Made by a program: the position numbers and the translations under genes. The notes below the pieces were generated by a model, which was not told the DNA's origin, ran no database searches, and was given only the letters and a program-made list of their open reading frames with translations. From Alphaproteobacteria bacterium (GTDB taxonomy: Bacteria > Pseudomonadota > Alphaproteobacteria > RF32 > CAG-239), in the NCBI GenBank assembly GCA_017937705.1, contig JAGBDC010000023.1, forward strand, positions 1 to 64,000: DNA of 64,000 nt, in the 5' to 3' direction. Shown one piece after another: positions 32,996-41,235 of the stretch (positions are counted from its first letter, which is position 1; each line of letters begins with the position of its first letter).

Positions 32996-33229
32996 ATGAG
33001 TGAAAGACAAAGAAAGCTCACTATTACAGAGCGTTTAATTTTAACATATATCGGCTATAAAACCAATCGCAACTTCAAATTTTTTATGACAAACGAGACG
33101 CTGGCAAAGGCGATTTGCTGTAAAACTTCATCAACCAAAGTTATGGTCAATAAACTCATCAGAGAGGGGTATTTGATAAAATCTTGTGATGATAAGGGCA
33201 GAAGACAATTATCGCTCTCCGGATGCTAA
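32996..33229 (+). CDS. Small winged-helix DNA-binding protein
   Basis: 77 residues from the ATG at 32996, with AAAGGA upstream. The layout (ITERLILTYIGYKTN, then MTNETLAKAICCKTSSTKVMVNKLIREGYLI and a basic wing KSCDDKGRRQLSL) is a winged helix-turn-helix like the N-terminal domain of plasmid or phage replication initiators. It is far shorter than a full initiator (usually more than 200 residues), so it may be a truncated copy or a regulator. It lies directly downstream of the iteron array. Confidence 0.65.
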   Translation: MSERQRKLTITERLILTYIGYKTNRNFKFFMTNETLAKAICCKTSSTKVMVNKLIREGYLIKSCDDKGRRQLSLSGC

Positions 33230-33253
33230 TTTACGCCCTTAGACGGTGTTAAT

Positions 33254-33481
33254 ATGGGTAACATTAAAAAGAATATGCTAAAACACGATGCCCAAGACCA
33301 AGAGCAATGGGCAAACTACTATAAAAATGAGCTAAATGAGGCTCAAATCCGTATCAAATCCCTAGAAAATGAGCGAGATAACTACAAAAACGCACTAGAA
33401 ACTTTGATGTCCGTTTTGTCATCAAAAGGTATCGATTTGGAGGATGTGGAGAGGATGTTAAAAAACTATACTAAAGTATAG
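33254..33481 (+). CDS. Small coiled-coil protein
   Basis: 75 residues, nearly all helix with coiled-coil heptads from about residue 12 to 50 (NELNEAQIRIKSLENERDNY), ending in a short acidic-basic tail. No signal or membrane segment. It starts 25 bases after the winged-helix gene on the same strand and is probably co-transcribed with it. Family unknown; a partner of the DNA-binding protein is possible. Confidence 0.55.
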   Translation: MGNIKKNMLKHDAQDQEQWANYYKNELNEAQIRIKSLENERDNYKNALETLMSVLSSKGIDLEDVERMLKNYTKV

Positions 33482-33606
33482 TAAATGTTTGATTTAGTTA
33501 AATTGACAATCGAAATTTTTTTCAATATAATGTATTACGAATCCGATAAAGCACAATATATTGTTGTGTTATATCAAATCTAGGTTCTGATTGGAGGTTG
33601 AGAAAT

Positions 33607-33780
33607 GTGTTAGAATTGTTAACTGTACTATCTTGGGTATCAAGAGCTAAAACTTGCTATGATATCACTCAAGCTAGAACACCTGCAGATGTATGCTATA
33701 TTGCAGCGAACTGCGTTTTAACAGAAATTTTGCTATATCAAGCAAAACAAAACATTCGCAATCAATACTATTTAAGGTAA
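33607..33780 (+). CDS. Possible small hydrophobic protein
   Basis: 57 residues from a GTG at 33607 that has GGAGG 9 bases upstream. The sequence is mildly hydrophobic, with two Cys, and ends basic. No family recognised. The nearby ATG at 33605 is out of frame and stops at once. The rest of 33482-33858 holds only the terminator at 33824-33856. Confidence 0.4.
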   Translation: MLELLTVLSWVSRAKTCYDITQARTPADVCYIAANCVLTEILLYQAKQNIRNQYYLR

Positions 33781-33823
33781 AGATTGCTTGAAAGGACTAA
33801 GAGTTATGAAAAAGCATAACTAG

Positions 33824-33856
33824 AAAGAGCGACATTTAGATATGCCGCTCTTTTTG
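33824..33856 (+). terminator. Terminator
   Basis: AAAGAGCG pairs with CGCTCTTT around a partly paired loop (CAT/ATG), ending in a T run; it separates the small plus-strand genes from the minus-strand HEPN operon. Confidence 0.75.
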
Positions 33857-33858
33857 TT

Positions 33859-34503
33859 TTATCCTATTAGAGCTAAAAGAATATTATAACAATATTTAAC
33901 AACTTCGTGATTTTCATCATCTTCCGGATTCATTGTTCCATGTACCAAGCAACATCTTGTTTTATATAAAATTTCAATAATTGCAGCAAAAAAGTCTTCA
34001 TCAGAAACCGTAATTTCTCTTTCAGCAATAGTTATTTTTTGATCAAATTCTGCATATTCTGAATCTTCTTCATTATCCAAAGTGATCTCAAATAAATTTA
34101 TTGCTTTTTTATTGCTCGGAATCTTCACATATTCAAAGGTAATATTGACTTTAACTTGTTCTTCTCTTCTTGTTTCTTCATAAAATAGCGATGTACAGCT
34201 ATTTAATGCAAAATATAAGCCTGTTAAATCGGTACGAAATGCATCTGCTTGTTTAGAAGAGGTATAAAGAAGATTTTCAAATTTATCATATAATTCATTT
34301 GTCGGATTGGAGAATACTGTCTGAATGATCTCAATATAATGACAATCTTTTTTATTTTTGACAGTCTTTCCTTTTGATGATTTGTATTCGTATTCTGTAT
34401 ACATTTCTTTGTACCAGGAATTAAACCCAACCCACAGTGCTAAAAAATGAGAATAATAGTCAATGGTTGCTTTTTTACGCCATTCTTCTTTATAGTGTGG
34501 CAT
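33859..34503 (-). CDS. HEPN-domain protein coupled to a methylase-specificity operon
   Basis: 214 residues, all-helical. Aromatic N-terminal block (HFLALWVGFNSWY) and C-terminal RCCLVHG (Arg183, His188), the Rx4-6H catalytic signature of HEPN RNases, followed by a YCYNILLAL helix. The family resemblance to the HEPN protein at 10035-10502 is clear in both blocks. Its ATG overlaps the stop of the specificity gene (TAATG), so it is translated with it. HEPN RNases beside type I restriction genes recall PrrC and RloC, the tRNA nucleases that guard hsd loci, but this one lacks the large ATPase part. The RNA target is unknown. Confidence 0.7.
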   Translation of the reverse strand: MPHYKEEWRKKATIDYYSHFLALWVGFNSWYKEMYTEYEYKSSKGKTVKNKKDCHYIEIIQTVFSNPTNELYDKFENLLYTSSKQADAFRTDLTGLYFALNSCTSLFYEETRREEQVKVNITFEYVKIPSNKKAINLFEITLDNEEDSEYAEFDQKITIAEREITVSDEDFFAAIIEILYKTRCCLVHGTMNPEDDENHEVVKYCYNILLALIG

Positions 34504-35894
34504 TATAAAGTCACTCCGATTAATTTTAATTGTTCATCTATCCATTGCATAGCAATATCTTCGTTTTCTTCAATAGCTTTTTCTACGCCGTGCTTTGCAA
34601 TTTCAAGAAGTTGTTTAGATTTCTGCATACTCTCGTACATTTCTGATATTTTTTCTTTTATTTTATTTTGCGTTTCGTTATCTATCCTAGGAAGAATTAT
34701 TTTAGATAGCTCATCATTGTTAATTGCTGTTAATATCGTGCCTGAACATCCTTTTTTTAATTGCATCTGACCTACAACAGATTTCATTAAACAGAATAAA
34801 GTCTCAGGATTAAATTCATCTGAATGCATTACATAGAAACCAGTTGAACATAACGCATTATCGTATTGAGGAGTTATCAGAGCAATACTATTCAAAGAAC
34901 CTTCAATTGAAGAAACAATAACATCTCCAGTTTTAACTATTCTTCTTGCACGAGTTGGAAGATTTTTGCCTATTTCTAGAGCTGTATCGCTGATGCTACC
35001 ATTATTATTAATATTTGCTAATTCAATATAAGTATATTTTGTTTCATCTTTTGGTGAGAAATTCTTATCCCTTAATTTAATTAAATTTTCCAATGTATCC
35101 CAACCATGCGGATAAGACTTAATTTTATCAATCAATTCATCATATTTAGGTTGAAAATACTCAGCATCTAAACGATTTGCTGATTGTACATCAGAAAAGT
35201 TTTTGATAAATGAAGATTTGCGTTGATGTAGCCAGTTTAGTAAATTTAATTTTTTTAATATAAGCTTCTCCGAAAATTGATATGAATTTTCAAAACATTC
35301 CTTTAGTTGTGCTGACTTATAAACTATTTTTTCAACATTTTTTTGTAATCTTAAATTAAATTTAGGTATGAATATTTCTCTAAATTTTGCAGGACTAAAA
35401 TTACACTGATTACTAACCATAGAATATTTATTAATTTCATTTCTTCCATATTTTGAATTGAGATATATGGTTAATGTAGAGGAGTTTATCATTTTAACTT
35501 TGGGTCTTATTTTAAACAAATATGAAGCGTATGCATAATCCGTATTATTAGTGACAATTGCTGCTTTTCCAACATAATTAGGGTTTCCATTTGTCCTACA
35601 AATCAATACATCGTCTTTTTTTAGCTTTAACAAGTCATATGTTTCATTATCTATATAATCACAATATTTTTGTGGTTGCCCGATAAAATAACCATCAAAT
35701 TCATTCAAGCGTAATATAGGAAAACCTTTTTTCTCATCATTTAATTCTTTTGAAGTTCCATATTGCGAGAACTCTATTATATCATTACCAATATATCCTA
35801 TTTGCCTACTGGGCATTGCAACCCAAAATTCAGCTTCTAACCTTAAAACAGAATCACCTAAAATTTTATCAAATGAAACCACTCTATTCTTCAT
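34503..35894 (-). CDS. Type I restriction-modification specificity subunit (HsdS-like)
   Basis: 463 residues from the ATG at 35894, which overlaps the methylase stop (TAATG) and has GGAG 9 bases upstream; the in-frame codon further back lies inside that site. Two target-recognition domains are separated by helical spacers, with the second starting around residue 225 (SDVQSANRLDAEYFQPKY). KKDDVLICRTNGNPNYVG and TGDVIVSSIEGSLNSIA are the usual TRD motifs. It would confer a bipartite DNA target to the methylase. It is followed by the HEPN gene with another TAATG overlap. Confidence 0.85.
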   Translation of the reverse strand: MKNRVVSFDKILGDSVLRLEAEFWVAMPSRQIGYIGNDIIEFSQYGTSKELNDEKKGFPILRLNEFDGYFIGQPQKYCDYIDNETYDLLKLKKDDVLICRTNGNPNYVGKAAIVTNNTDYAYASYLFKIRPKVKMINSSTLTIYLNSKYGRNEINKYSMVSNQCNFSPAKFREIFIPKFNLRLQKNVEKIVYKSAQLKECFENSYQFSEKLILKKLNLLNWLHQRKSSFIKNFSDVQSANRLDAEYFQPKYDELIDKIKSYPHGWDTLENLIKLRDKNFSPKDETKYTYIELANINNNGSISDTALEIGKNLPTRARRIVKTGDVIVSSIEGSLNSIALITPQYDNALCSTGFYVMHSDEFNPETLFCLMKSVVGQMQLKKGCSGTILTAINNDELSKIILPRIDNETQNKIKEKISEMYESMQKSKQLLEIAKHGVEKAIEENEDIAMQWIDEQLKLIGVTL

Positions 35895-38008
35895 TAATCT
35901 TCGCTCCAAAAGCTTAAATTTTCAGATTTTGCAAATTCGATAAATGCTTCGGCAATTCCGTCCGATAGCTCACCATTTTGGTTGTGTAAATCATGCTCTA
36001 CTATGAAGTGCCCGTGTTTATCTGTCCTCTTTCTTCCTGTTTCATCTTTAATATAAACATACTCACCAGAATTATCTTTGCCACTTTTTTCTGAAACAGC
36101 AAAAAATATCGGATAATCATCTTTATGTGGGCAATAATATTTTGGATCGGAATTATCATCATTCCATTTTTGCAAGAAAATCACACTTGTTTTTGTTCCT
36201 GTGTGTGGCTTGAAAGTATTTACATCTAAACCAATAACAGCCAAAATTCTTGCTTTGTCTGCAATATATTCTCTGACATCTTTATCTGAAGTATTATTAT
36301 ATCTACCTTGTGGTAAAACAATAGCTAGCCGACCACCTGGACGAACAAAATCAAGATTACGTTCTATAAATAAAATGTCTCTACCAACTTTATTTTTTTG
36401 TTTCTTTGTTCCTTTTTTATCTTCAGAAAAAGCCAAATCATACTTTGTTAAAATACGAGTTTCTTTAATATCTCCAGCAAATGGAGGGTTTGCCATTAAT
36501 AATTCAAATTTGAATTCTTTGTTATTTCCCCTTGTAACTCCTAATTCCTTTAAGCGTTCAAATCCTTCTCCATAAACTCTATTCCATTCAATTGATTTTG
36601 TATTTTCAACCCATCTGTCATAATCTAATGTATTCAGATGCAAAACATTAGTATTACCATCACCTGCAATTAAATTTAAGGTTCTTGATACACGAACAAC
36701 TTTTTCATCAAAATCAATTCCAAATATTTTTAGTATATTTTCTTTTTGTTCTGCTGGTATATCTGTGTTAGAAAATAGTTTACCTGTAATTTTGAATATT
36801 GTATGTACAGGGAAACCGCATGAGCCCGAAGCTGTGTCAATCATATGTTCTCCAGCTTTAGGATTAAGCATCTTAACACACATGTCAATTACATGGCGAG
36901 GAGTGAAATATTGACCTTTTTCTCCTTTAGCTGATTTGCTTACCAAATATTCAAAGGCTTCATCTATTACCTGTAAATTGGAATTAAATAACTTAATGTC
37001 TTGAATACTGGACACACAAACAGACAAGTGTGAAGGTGCTAAATTTATTTTTGCATCATCTGAGAAAACACCTTTCCATTGTCTTTTAGCTTTATCAAAT
37101 AAATCTTGTATACGTTTTTTTAATTCTAAATCTGTTTCACCTTTATTTCTAAACTCTAAGCAACGAAACCTGCAATCATCTACTTGTTTTACAAGTTCTA
37201 GATATTTGCTATATTCAAGATCATTTAATTCATCACCTGCTAGTTCTTCTATTTTCCAATTAATCTTTAATTTGTCATCATTACTAAGCTTTTCATCATA
37301 AAGCTTTGTAAAGATTAATTTAAAACATTCTTCAAAAACATCTACACCGGCATTGGCGAGGACTTCATCTTCCATATCTAAAATAATTTGCTTTAATGTT
37401 TTTCCCTCTTTTAATATTTTATCTTTAATAATTAAATCTTTAAGAGTAAATTTTTCATCCAATATATCTTTTAGTGTTTGTGAAGAAGTAGGTATTTCTG
37501 TTATTTCTTCAAAATAATTTGGATCTTTTCGATTATAATAAGATATTTGAGAACCATTAGTCCAAATAGCAATAGATGCACCAGTAGCATTGCAATAGCT
37601 TTTTAGCTGTTCTTTACCTTCTTTTTCTTTGTCTTTCTTTAATTCTACCACAATATATTCTGTCGTTGGGCGTTCTTTTTCAAAAATGACAATATCCGCA
37701 CGTTTAACCTCACGCCCAAAATGGATAGCATGCTCAAGTTTAATACGAGAAATTTCATAGCCATAATCATTTATGAGTCTTGCCAAGTATAGCTGACGAA
37801 CAGTTTCTTCCGGAGTTAAAACAATCTCCTTTTTCCGCACAAGGCATTCAATATAATTTTGTTCTTTACCTTTTATTTCTTTTGTTTTAATTCGAGAAAT
37901 TAAATTGTTTTTTTCTTCTTGTGAAAAAAGGGAAAGGTTATTTATTTCGTTAAATATATTAGTCATAATAAAATCCATATTGTGGTTAAGAGCTGTGTAA
38001 TTTACCAT
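35894..38008 (-). CDS. N6-adenine methylase fused to an HsdR_N-like nuclease domain
   Basis: 704 residues. The N-terminal 180 residues contain a PD-(D/E)xK-like domain as in HSDR_N (ADIVIF... YIVVELKKDKEKEGKEQ, i.e. Asp, Glu and Lys). A central helical domain follows. The methylase part has YFTPRHVIDMCVKM, DTASGSCGFPVH (SAM loop) and NPPFAGD (catalytic NPPF), and ends in a helical tail. There is no separate HsdR helicase in the operon, so the enzyme resembles a type IIG/I hybrid. The start is uncertain: Met codons at 38008, 37978 and 37966 all have weak ribosome sites. Probable operators lie just upstream. Confidence 0.85.
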   Translation of the reverse strand: MVNYTALNHNMDFIMTNIFNEINNLSLFSQEEKNNLISRIKTKEIKGKEQNYIECLVRKKEIVLTPEETVRQLYLARLINDYGYEISRIKLEHAIHFGREVKRADIVIFEKERPTTEYIVVELKKDKEKEGKEQLKSYCNATGASIAIWTNGSQISYYNRKDPNYFEEITEIPTSSQTLKDILDEKFTLKDLIIKDKILKEGKTLKQIILDMEDEVLANAGVDVFEECFKLIFTKLYDEKLSNDDKLKINWKIEELAGDELNDLEYSKYLELVKQVDDCRFRCLEFRNKGETDLELKKRIQDLFDKAKRQWKGVFSDDAKINLAPSHLSVCVSSIQDIKLFNSNLQVIDEAFEYLVSKSAKGEKGQYFTPRHVIDMCVKMLNPKAGEHMIDTASGSCGFPVHTIFKITGKLFSNTDIPAEQKENILKIFGIDFDEKVVRVSRTLNLIAGDGNTNVLHLNTLDYDRWVENTKSIEWNRVYGEGFERLKELGVTRGNNKEFKFELLMANPPFAGDIKETRILTKYDLAFSEDKKGTKKQKNKVGRDILFIERNLDFVRPGGRLAIVLPQGRYNNTSDKDVREYIADKARILAVIGLDVNTFKPHTGTKTSVIFLQKWNDDNSDPKYYCPHKDDYPIFFAVSEKSGKDNSGEYVYIKDETGRKRTDKHGHFIVEHDLHNQNGELSDGIAEAFIEFAKSENLSFWSED

Positions 38009-38020
38009 ATTGTATACAAT
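38009..38020. promoter_or_regulatory. Palindrome at the methylase start
   Basis: A 12-bp perfect palindrome ATTGTATACAAT immediately before the first possible methylase ATG; a candidate repressor site. Confidence 0.4.
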
Positions 38021-38074
38021 TGAATGTTTCTATTTTATTAAGAAATTAAAAAATATTGTTTTACAGGCAATTGG

Positions 38075-38114
38075 CTACAAATTGTAGTCAAACCGTTACA
38101 AATTGTAACGGTTT
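38075..38114 (-). promoter_or_regulatory. Paired TACAAATTGTA operators upstream of the methylase operon
   Basis: CTACAAATTGTAG at 38075-38087 and AAACCGTTAC-AAATT-GTAACGGTTT at 38090-38114 share the core TACAAATTGTA; their centres (38081 and 38102) are 21 bp apart, two helical turns. The site lies in the likely promoter region of the operon. Confidence 0.55.
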
Positions 38115-38207
38115 GAAATCACCCAATCTCTTTTGCTAGTTTGTTGACCAAATCCATGTCTTTGCTTTTGTAGGCTTCGAGGCGAGCAAGATAAACTGAA
38201 ACAAAAA

Positions 38208-38698
38208 ATGGATAAATTATTTGATTTACGTTTAGACGGTGAATTGGATAGAGAAACATTTGATGCCAAACGTAACGACATACAATTACAAATGAATCGT
38301 TTAAAAAACAAGGTTTCAGCACATGAAAAAGCGGATAAAAGTTTTGATGAAACAATTTTGGAATTGTTAGATATAGCTACACAAATAGAGTATATTTTTG
38401 AGAAGTCGCAAAATATAGAGTTAAAAAGATTATTGCTTAAATTTGTTTTTGAAAAGCTTACTTTGAATGAAGGGAAGTTGAATTATAAACTAAAATTTCC
38501 GTTTAGTGAATTTGTGGATAATAACATTTTGTCGGAACAAGTTGCAAAATTACACGAACCGATGCAAAAGCAAGCAGAGCAAGGCTTACAAGCAAATAAT
38601 AACGAATATCTCCAAATTGGGTGTTTGAAATCAATCGAACCGACGCAAAGCCTTAAAAATCAAGGGTTAGCAAAAAATTTTGCCAACCCTCTCCAAAT
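38208..38698 (+). pseudogene. C-terminal fragment of a large serine recombinase
   Basis: The reading frame starts abruptly and encodes the coiled-coil and C-terminal portion of large serine recombinases (LFDLRLDGELDRETFDAKR, then a helical region to KLKFPFSEFVDNNI). The catalytic domain with the nucleophilic Ser is missing, and no upstream frame supplies it, so the gene is 5'-truncated and inactive. The frame then runs into the tRNA-Leu gene, which is not coding. It marks a past integration at the tRNA-Leu 3' end; the direct repeat CTCCAAATTGG occurs within it and again at the tRNA border. Confidence 0.75.
38664..38691 (-). terminator. tRNA-Leu terminator
   Basis: On the minus strand AGGGTTGGCAAAA pairs with TTTTGCTAACCCT (one G-U), followed by a T-containing tail; it ends the tRNA-Leu transcript. 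Confidence 0.6.
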
Positions 38699-38785
38699 TG
38701 GTGCGCTAGGCCGGAATCGAACCGGCACGGGATTGCTCCCAACAGATTTTAAGTCTGCAGCGTCTACCAGTTCCGCCACAAGCGC
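38699..38785 (-). tRNA. tRNA-Leu(UAA)
   Basis: 87 nt including encoded CCA. Acceptor GCGCTTG/TAGCGC, D arm GGCGGAACTGGTAGACGC, anticodon stem-loop with CTTAAAA (anticodon TAA), a long variable arm TGGGAGCAATCCCG and T arm GGTTCGATTCC. Type II structure as expected for tRNA-Leu. It is the apparent integration site of the island to its left. Confidence 0.95.
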
Positions 38786-38835
38786 AAAATCTAGGATAGG
38801 TTATACATTATTTTTTTATAATTGCAAGACTAAAC

Positions 38836-38864
38836 TTGAAAAAAATTTAAAAATATGTTTATAT
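38836..38864 (+). promoter_or_regulatory. Promoter of psd-pssA
   Basis: TTGAAA (38836-38841), 17-bp spacer, TTATAT (38859-38864), about 65 bases upstream of the psd start. Confidence 0.5.
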
Positions 38865-38930
38865 CCTGTTGTCCGCACATGACAGAAACAACGTTTCGGT
38901 GCTGCGTGACAAACAGAAAGGATAAAATTT

Positions 38931-39665
38931 ATGAAAAAATTTGATTTAACTCATCTCAAAAACTTTTTACGCAACAGCATCATTCCTTATGCTTTCCCTC
39001 ACATTAATAAAGAGGGCTGGAAGTTTGTTGCAGCTTTTGCTTTAATAACAGCGTTATTAGCATTGTTGTGGGAACCTTTAGGCGTAATCGGTATTGTTTT
39101 AACTGTTTGGTGCTATTTCTTTTTCCGTGATCCTGAACGTGTTACTCCGCAAATTGACAATGTAGTTGTTTCTCCGGCAGACGGAAAAGTTCAAATGATT
39201 ACCAAAATTAACGGCCCGAAAGAATTGGGCATGGAAAAAGAAGAATATACCCGTGTCAGTATCTTTATGAGCGTTTTTAATGTTCACGTAAACCGTGCTC
39301 CTGCCAACGGAACAATTACAAAAACATCATACATTAAAGGAAAATTCTTTAATGCGACTCTGGATAAAGCAAGCAAAGACAATGAACGTCAACTTTTAGC
39401 AATGAAAACCGATTGCGGAAAAGATATTGCATTTGTTCAAATTGCCGGTCTTGTTGCTCGCCGTATTTTATGTTTTGCTAAAAAAGGAACTGTGTATAAA
39501 GCTGGAGAACGCTTCGGTTTAATCAGATTCGGTTCTCGTTTGGATGTATATTTACCGGAAGGTGTTGAACCTCAAGTATGTTTGGGACAAACGATGATTG
39601 CCGGTGAAACAATTATTGCAAACTTAACATCTTCTGCTCCGCAAACTATGGGAGAAAGCAGATAA
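38931..39665 (+). CDS. psd: Phosphatidylserine decarboxylase proenzyme
   Basis: 244 residues. Two N-terminal hydrophobic stretches (about 30-65), FFRDPER, the VVSPADGKV motif, and [13 protein letters not shown] with its conserved His. Near the C-terminus [11 protein letters not shown] holds the Gly201-Ser202 self-cleavage site that creates the pyruvoyl group. The short length fits the type found in alphaproteobacteria. It makes phosphatidylethanolamine from phosphatidylserine at the inner membrane. pssA follows with a TAATG overlap, so the two consecutive steps are coupled. Confidence 0.95.
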   Translation: MKKFDLTHLKNFLRNSIIPYAFPHINKEGWKFVAAFALITALLALLWEPLGVIGIVLTVWCYFFFRDPERVTPQIDNVVVSPADGKVQMITKINGPKELGMEKEEYTRVSIFMSVFNVHVNRAPANGTITKTSYIKGKFFNATLDKASKDNERQLLAMKTDCGKDIAFVQIAGLVARRILCFAKKGTVYKAGERFGLIRFGSRLDVYLPEGVEPQVCLGQTMIAGETIIANLTSSAPQTMGESR

Positions 39666-40450
39666 TGGAAAATATCAATTCTAAATTGAAGCTTTCCAAA
39701 CAAAAGCTTACATCTTTGCCTATTCGAAAAATTATTCCGAATATGGTAACAACCTTAGCTGTTTGCGCAGGAATAACATCTATAAAATACGCTATTGCAG
39801 ATTTATATACTCACGCAATAATTTGTATTTTTTTGGCAGCATTTTTTGATTTACTTGACGGACGTGTTGCTCGTATGCTCAAAGGCTCAACAAAATTCGG
39901 AGCAGAGTTAGATTCGTTATCCGATTTTGTAAGCTTTGGCGTCAGTCCCGCAATTTTAATGTATCGTTGGACCTTATACGATTTTCCAAAGTTCGGGTGG
40001 TTTTTCTGTTTATTGTTTGCTATTTGTATGGCAATGCGTTTGGCTCGTTTCAATACAATGCTTGAAGAAGAACCTCAACCAAGCTATTGGGATAATTTTT
40101 TCATTGGAGTTCCGGCTCCGGCTGCAGCTGCTTTGGGTATTTTGCCAATTATGATTAGCTTTGAATTTCCTGAAGTCGATTTTTTACGTAGCGATTGGTT
40201 TTGCAGTATGGTTATGTTCATTGTTGCAATGCTTATGATTAGTCGTATTCCGACAATATCTACTAAAAAACTGAAAGTTCCTACTTATATGGTAATTCCT
40301 CTAATCGTTATTTTGGTTTTTGGGGCAACTCTTGTGTTTAGCATGCCTTGGTTAGTATTGAGTTCATTGTCATTGCTGTATGCCGTAACAATTCCTTTGG
40401 GTGTTATGGTATTTCTTAAAGCAAAAAAACAATACATAACCAGAATATAG
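39665..40450 (+). CDS. pssA: CDP-diacylglycerol-serine O-phosphatidyltransferase
   Basis: 261 residues with about seven membrane helices. The CDP-alcohol phosphotransferase motif is complete: DGxxAR at 65-70, then Gly79, Asp83 and Asp87 (DGRVARMLKGSTKFGAELDS). It makes phosphatidylserine from CDP-diacylglycerol and serine, the substrate of the psd product. The ATG overlaps the psd stop by one base. Confidence 0.95.
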   Translation: MENINSKLKLSKQKLTSLPIRKIIPNMVTTLAVCAGITSIKYAIADLYTHAIICIFLAAFFDLLDGRVARMLKGSTKFGAELDSLSDFVSFGVSPAILMYRWTLYDFPKFGWFFCLLFAICMAMRLARFNTMLEEEPQPSYWDNFFIGVPAPAAAALGILPIMISFEFPEVDFLRSDWFCSMVMFIVAMLMISRIPTISTKKLKVPTYMVIPLIVILVFGATLVFSMPWLVLSSLSLLYAVTIPLGVMVFLKAKKQYITRI

Positions 40451-40532
40451 CTTATTGAATTAAAAAAATAGCGTAAAATGACATCGACAAGAATCGGTGT
40501 CATTTTTGTTTTATGTAAAATGATACTCAATA

Positions 40533-41234
40533 TTAAAATAAACTGCTTTTTTTGGTAACTACGACTTTTTGATACATTTTACCAAAATATGTTGTTTTCC
40601 GCCACTCAAATTGCTGTCTGTCCGTAACATAATCTTTAATTTCGGTTTGCCACATTCTTTCGGCAAAAGGCTGATATAAACGATTATACATTTTAACAAA
40701 CCATTTTAGAGGATGCCACCAAACCATATTATTATAATCTATAAATATAGCTTTTCCTCCTGGAGTAAGTCCGGATAAAGCCTGATTTATCAATCGACTT
40801 TTTGCTGGCAAGGGAAGTTCGTGCAACAACATATAACATATTACTACATCATATTTTTCGGTAAATGGCTCTAGCGCATCTCGGTTAATAAAATTCATAT
40901 ATGGGTATATAAAACGATATTTATTACGAACATAGCGAAGTTGTGTCGTACTGACATCAACAACATCATATTTTCCATAAACACCTATTTTGTCGGCCAA
41001 ATCATTCATTTGTTCACCAAAAGTTACCCCCATTTGCAATACTTTTGAATGAGATACAACTTCATCAAGCACTGATTTTGCCAATTTATGATTATAGCCG
41101 AAACTCAACAGATTTAGCAACCATTGTCTGTCAAACAACTTTGTAAGACGATTACTTTCATATAACCAACTGTAAAATTCTTTCTGATATGGCGGAATAG
41201 GCGCCGGATTTATTGCTATTTTTTTCTTTGTCAT
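40533..41234 (-). CDS. rquA: Rhodoquinone biosynthesis methyltransferase-like protein RquA
   Basis: 233 residues of the class I SAM-dependent methyltransferase fold. The start (IPPYQKEFYSWLYESNRLTK, FDRQWLLNLLSFG), the SAM loop (VLQMGVTFG rather than the usual Glu-x-Gly type), YDVVDVSTTQL, and the end KTTYFGKMYQKVVV match the RquA subgroup of ubiquinone methyltransferase relatives that convert ubiquinone to rhodoquinone. RquA is a marker of rhodoquinone-dependent fumarate reduction under low oxygen. It begins one base after the rsmE stop, so it shares a transcript. Confidence rests on motif recall; generic methyltransferase is the alternative. Confidence 0.75.
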   Translation of the reverse strand: MTKKKIAINPAPIPPYQKEFYSWLYESNRLTKLFDRQWLLNLLSFGYNHKLAKSVLDEVVSHSKVLQMGVTFGEQMNDLADKIGVYGKYDVVDVSTTQLRYVRNKYRFIYPYMNFINRDALEPFTEKYDVVICYMLLHELPLPAKSRLINQALSGLTPGGKAIFIDYNNMVWWHPLKWFVKMYNRLYQPFAERMWQTEIKDYVTDRQQFEWRKTTYFGKMYQKVVVTKKSSLF

Positions 41235-41235
41235 T

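Noticed and set aside
38208..38882. Complete 224-residue gene
   Set aside because: The last third is the tRNA-Leu gene read in frame; the rest is a recombinase tail without catalytic domain.
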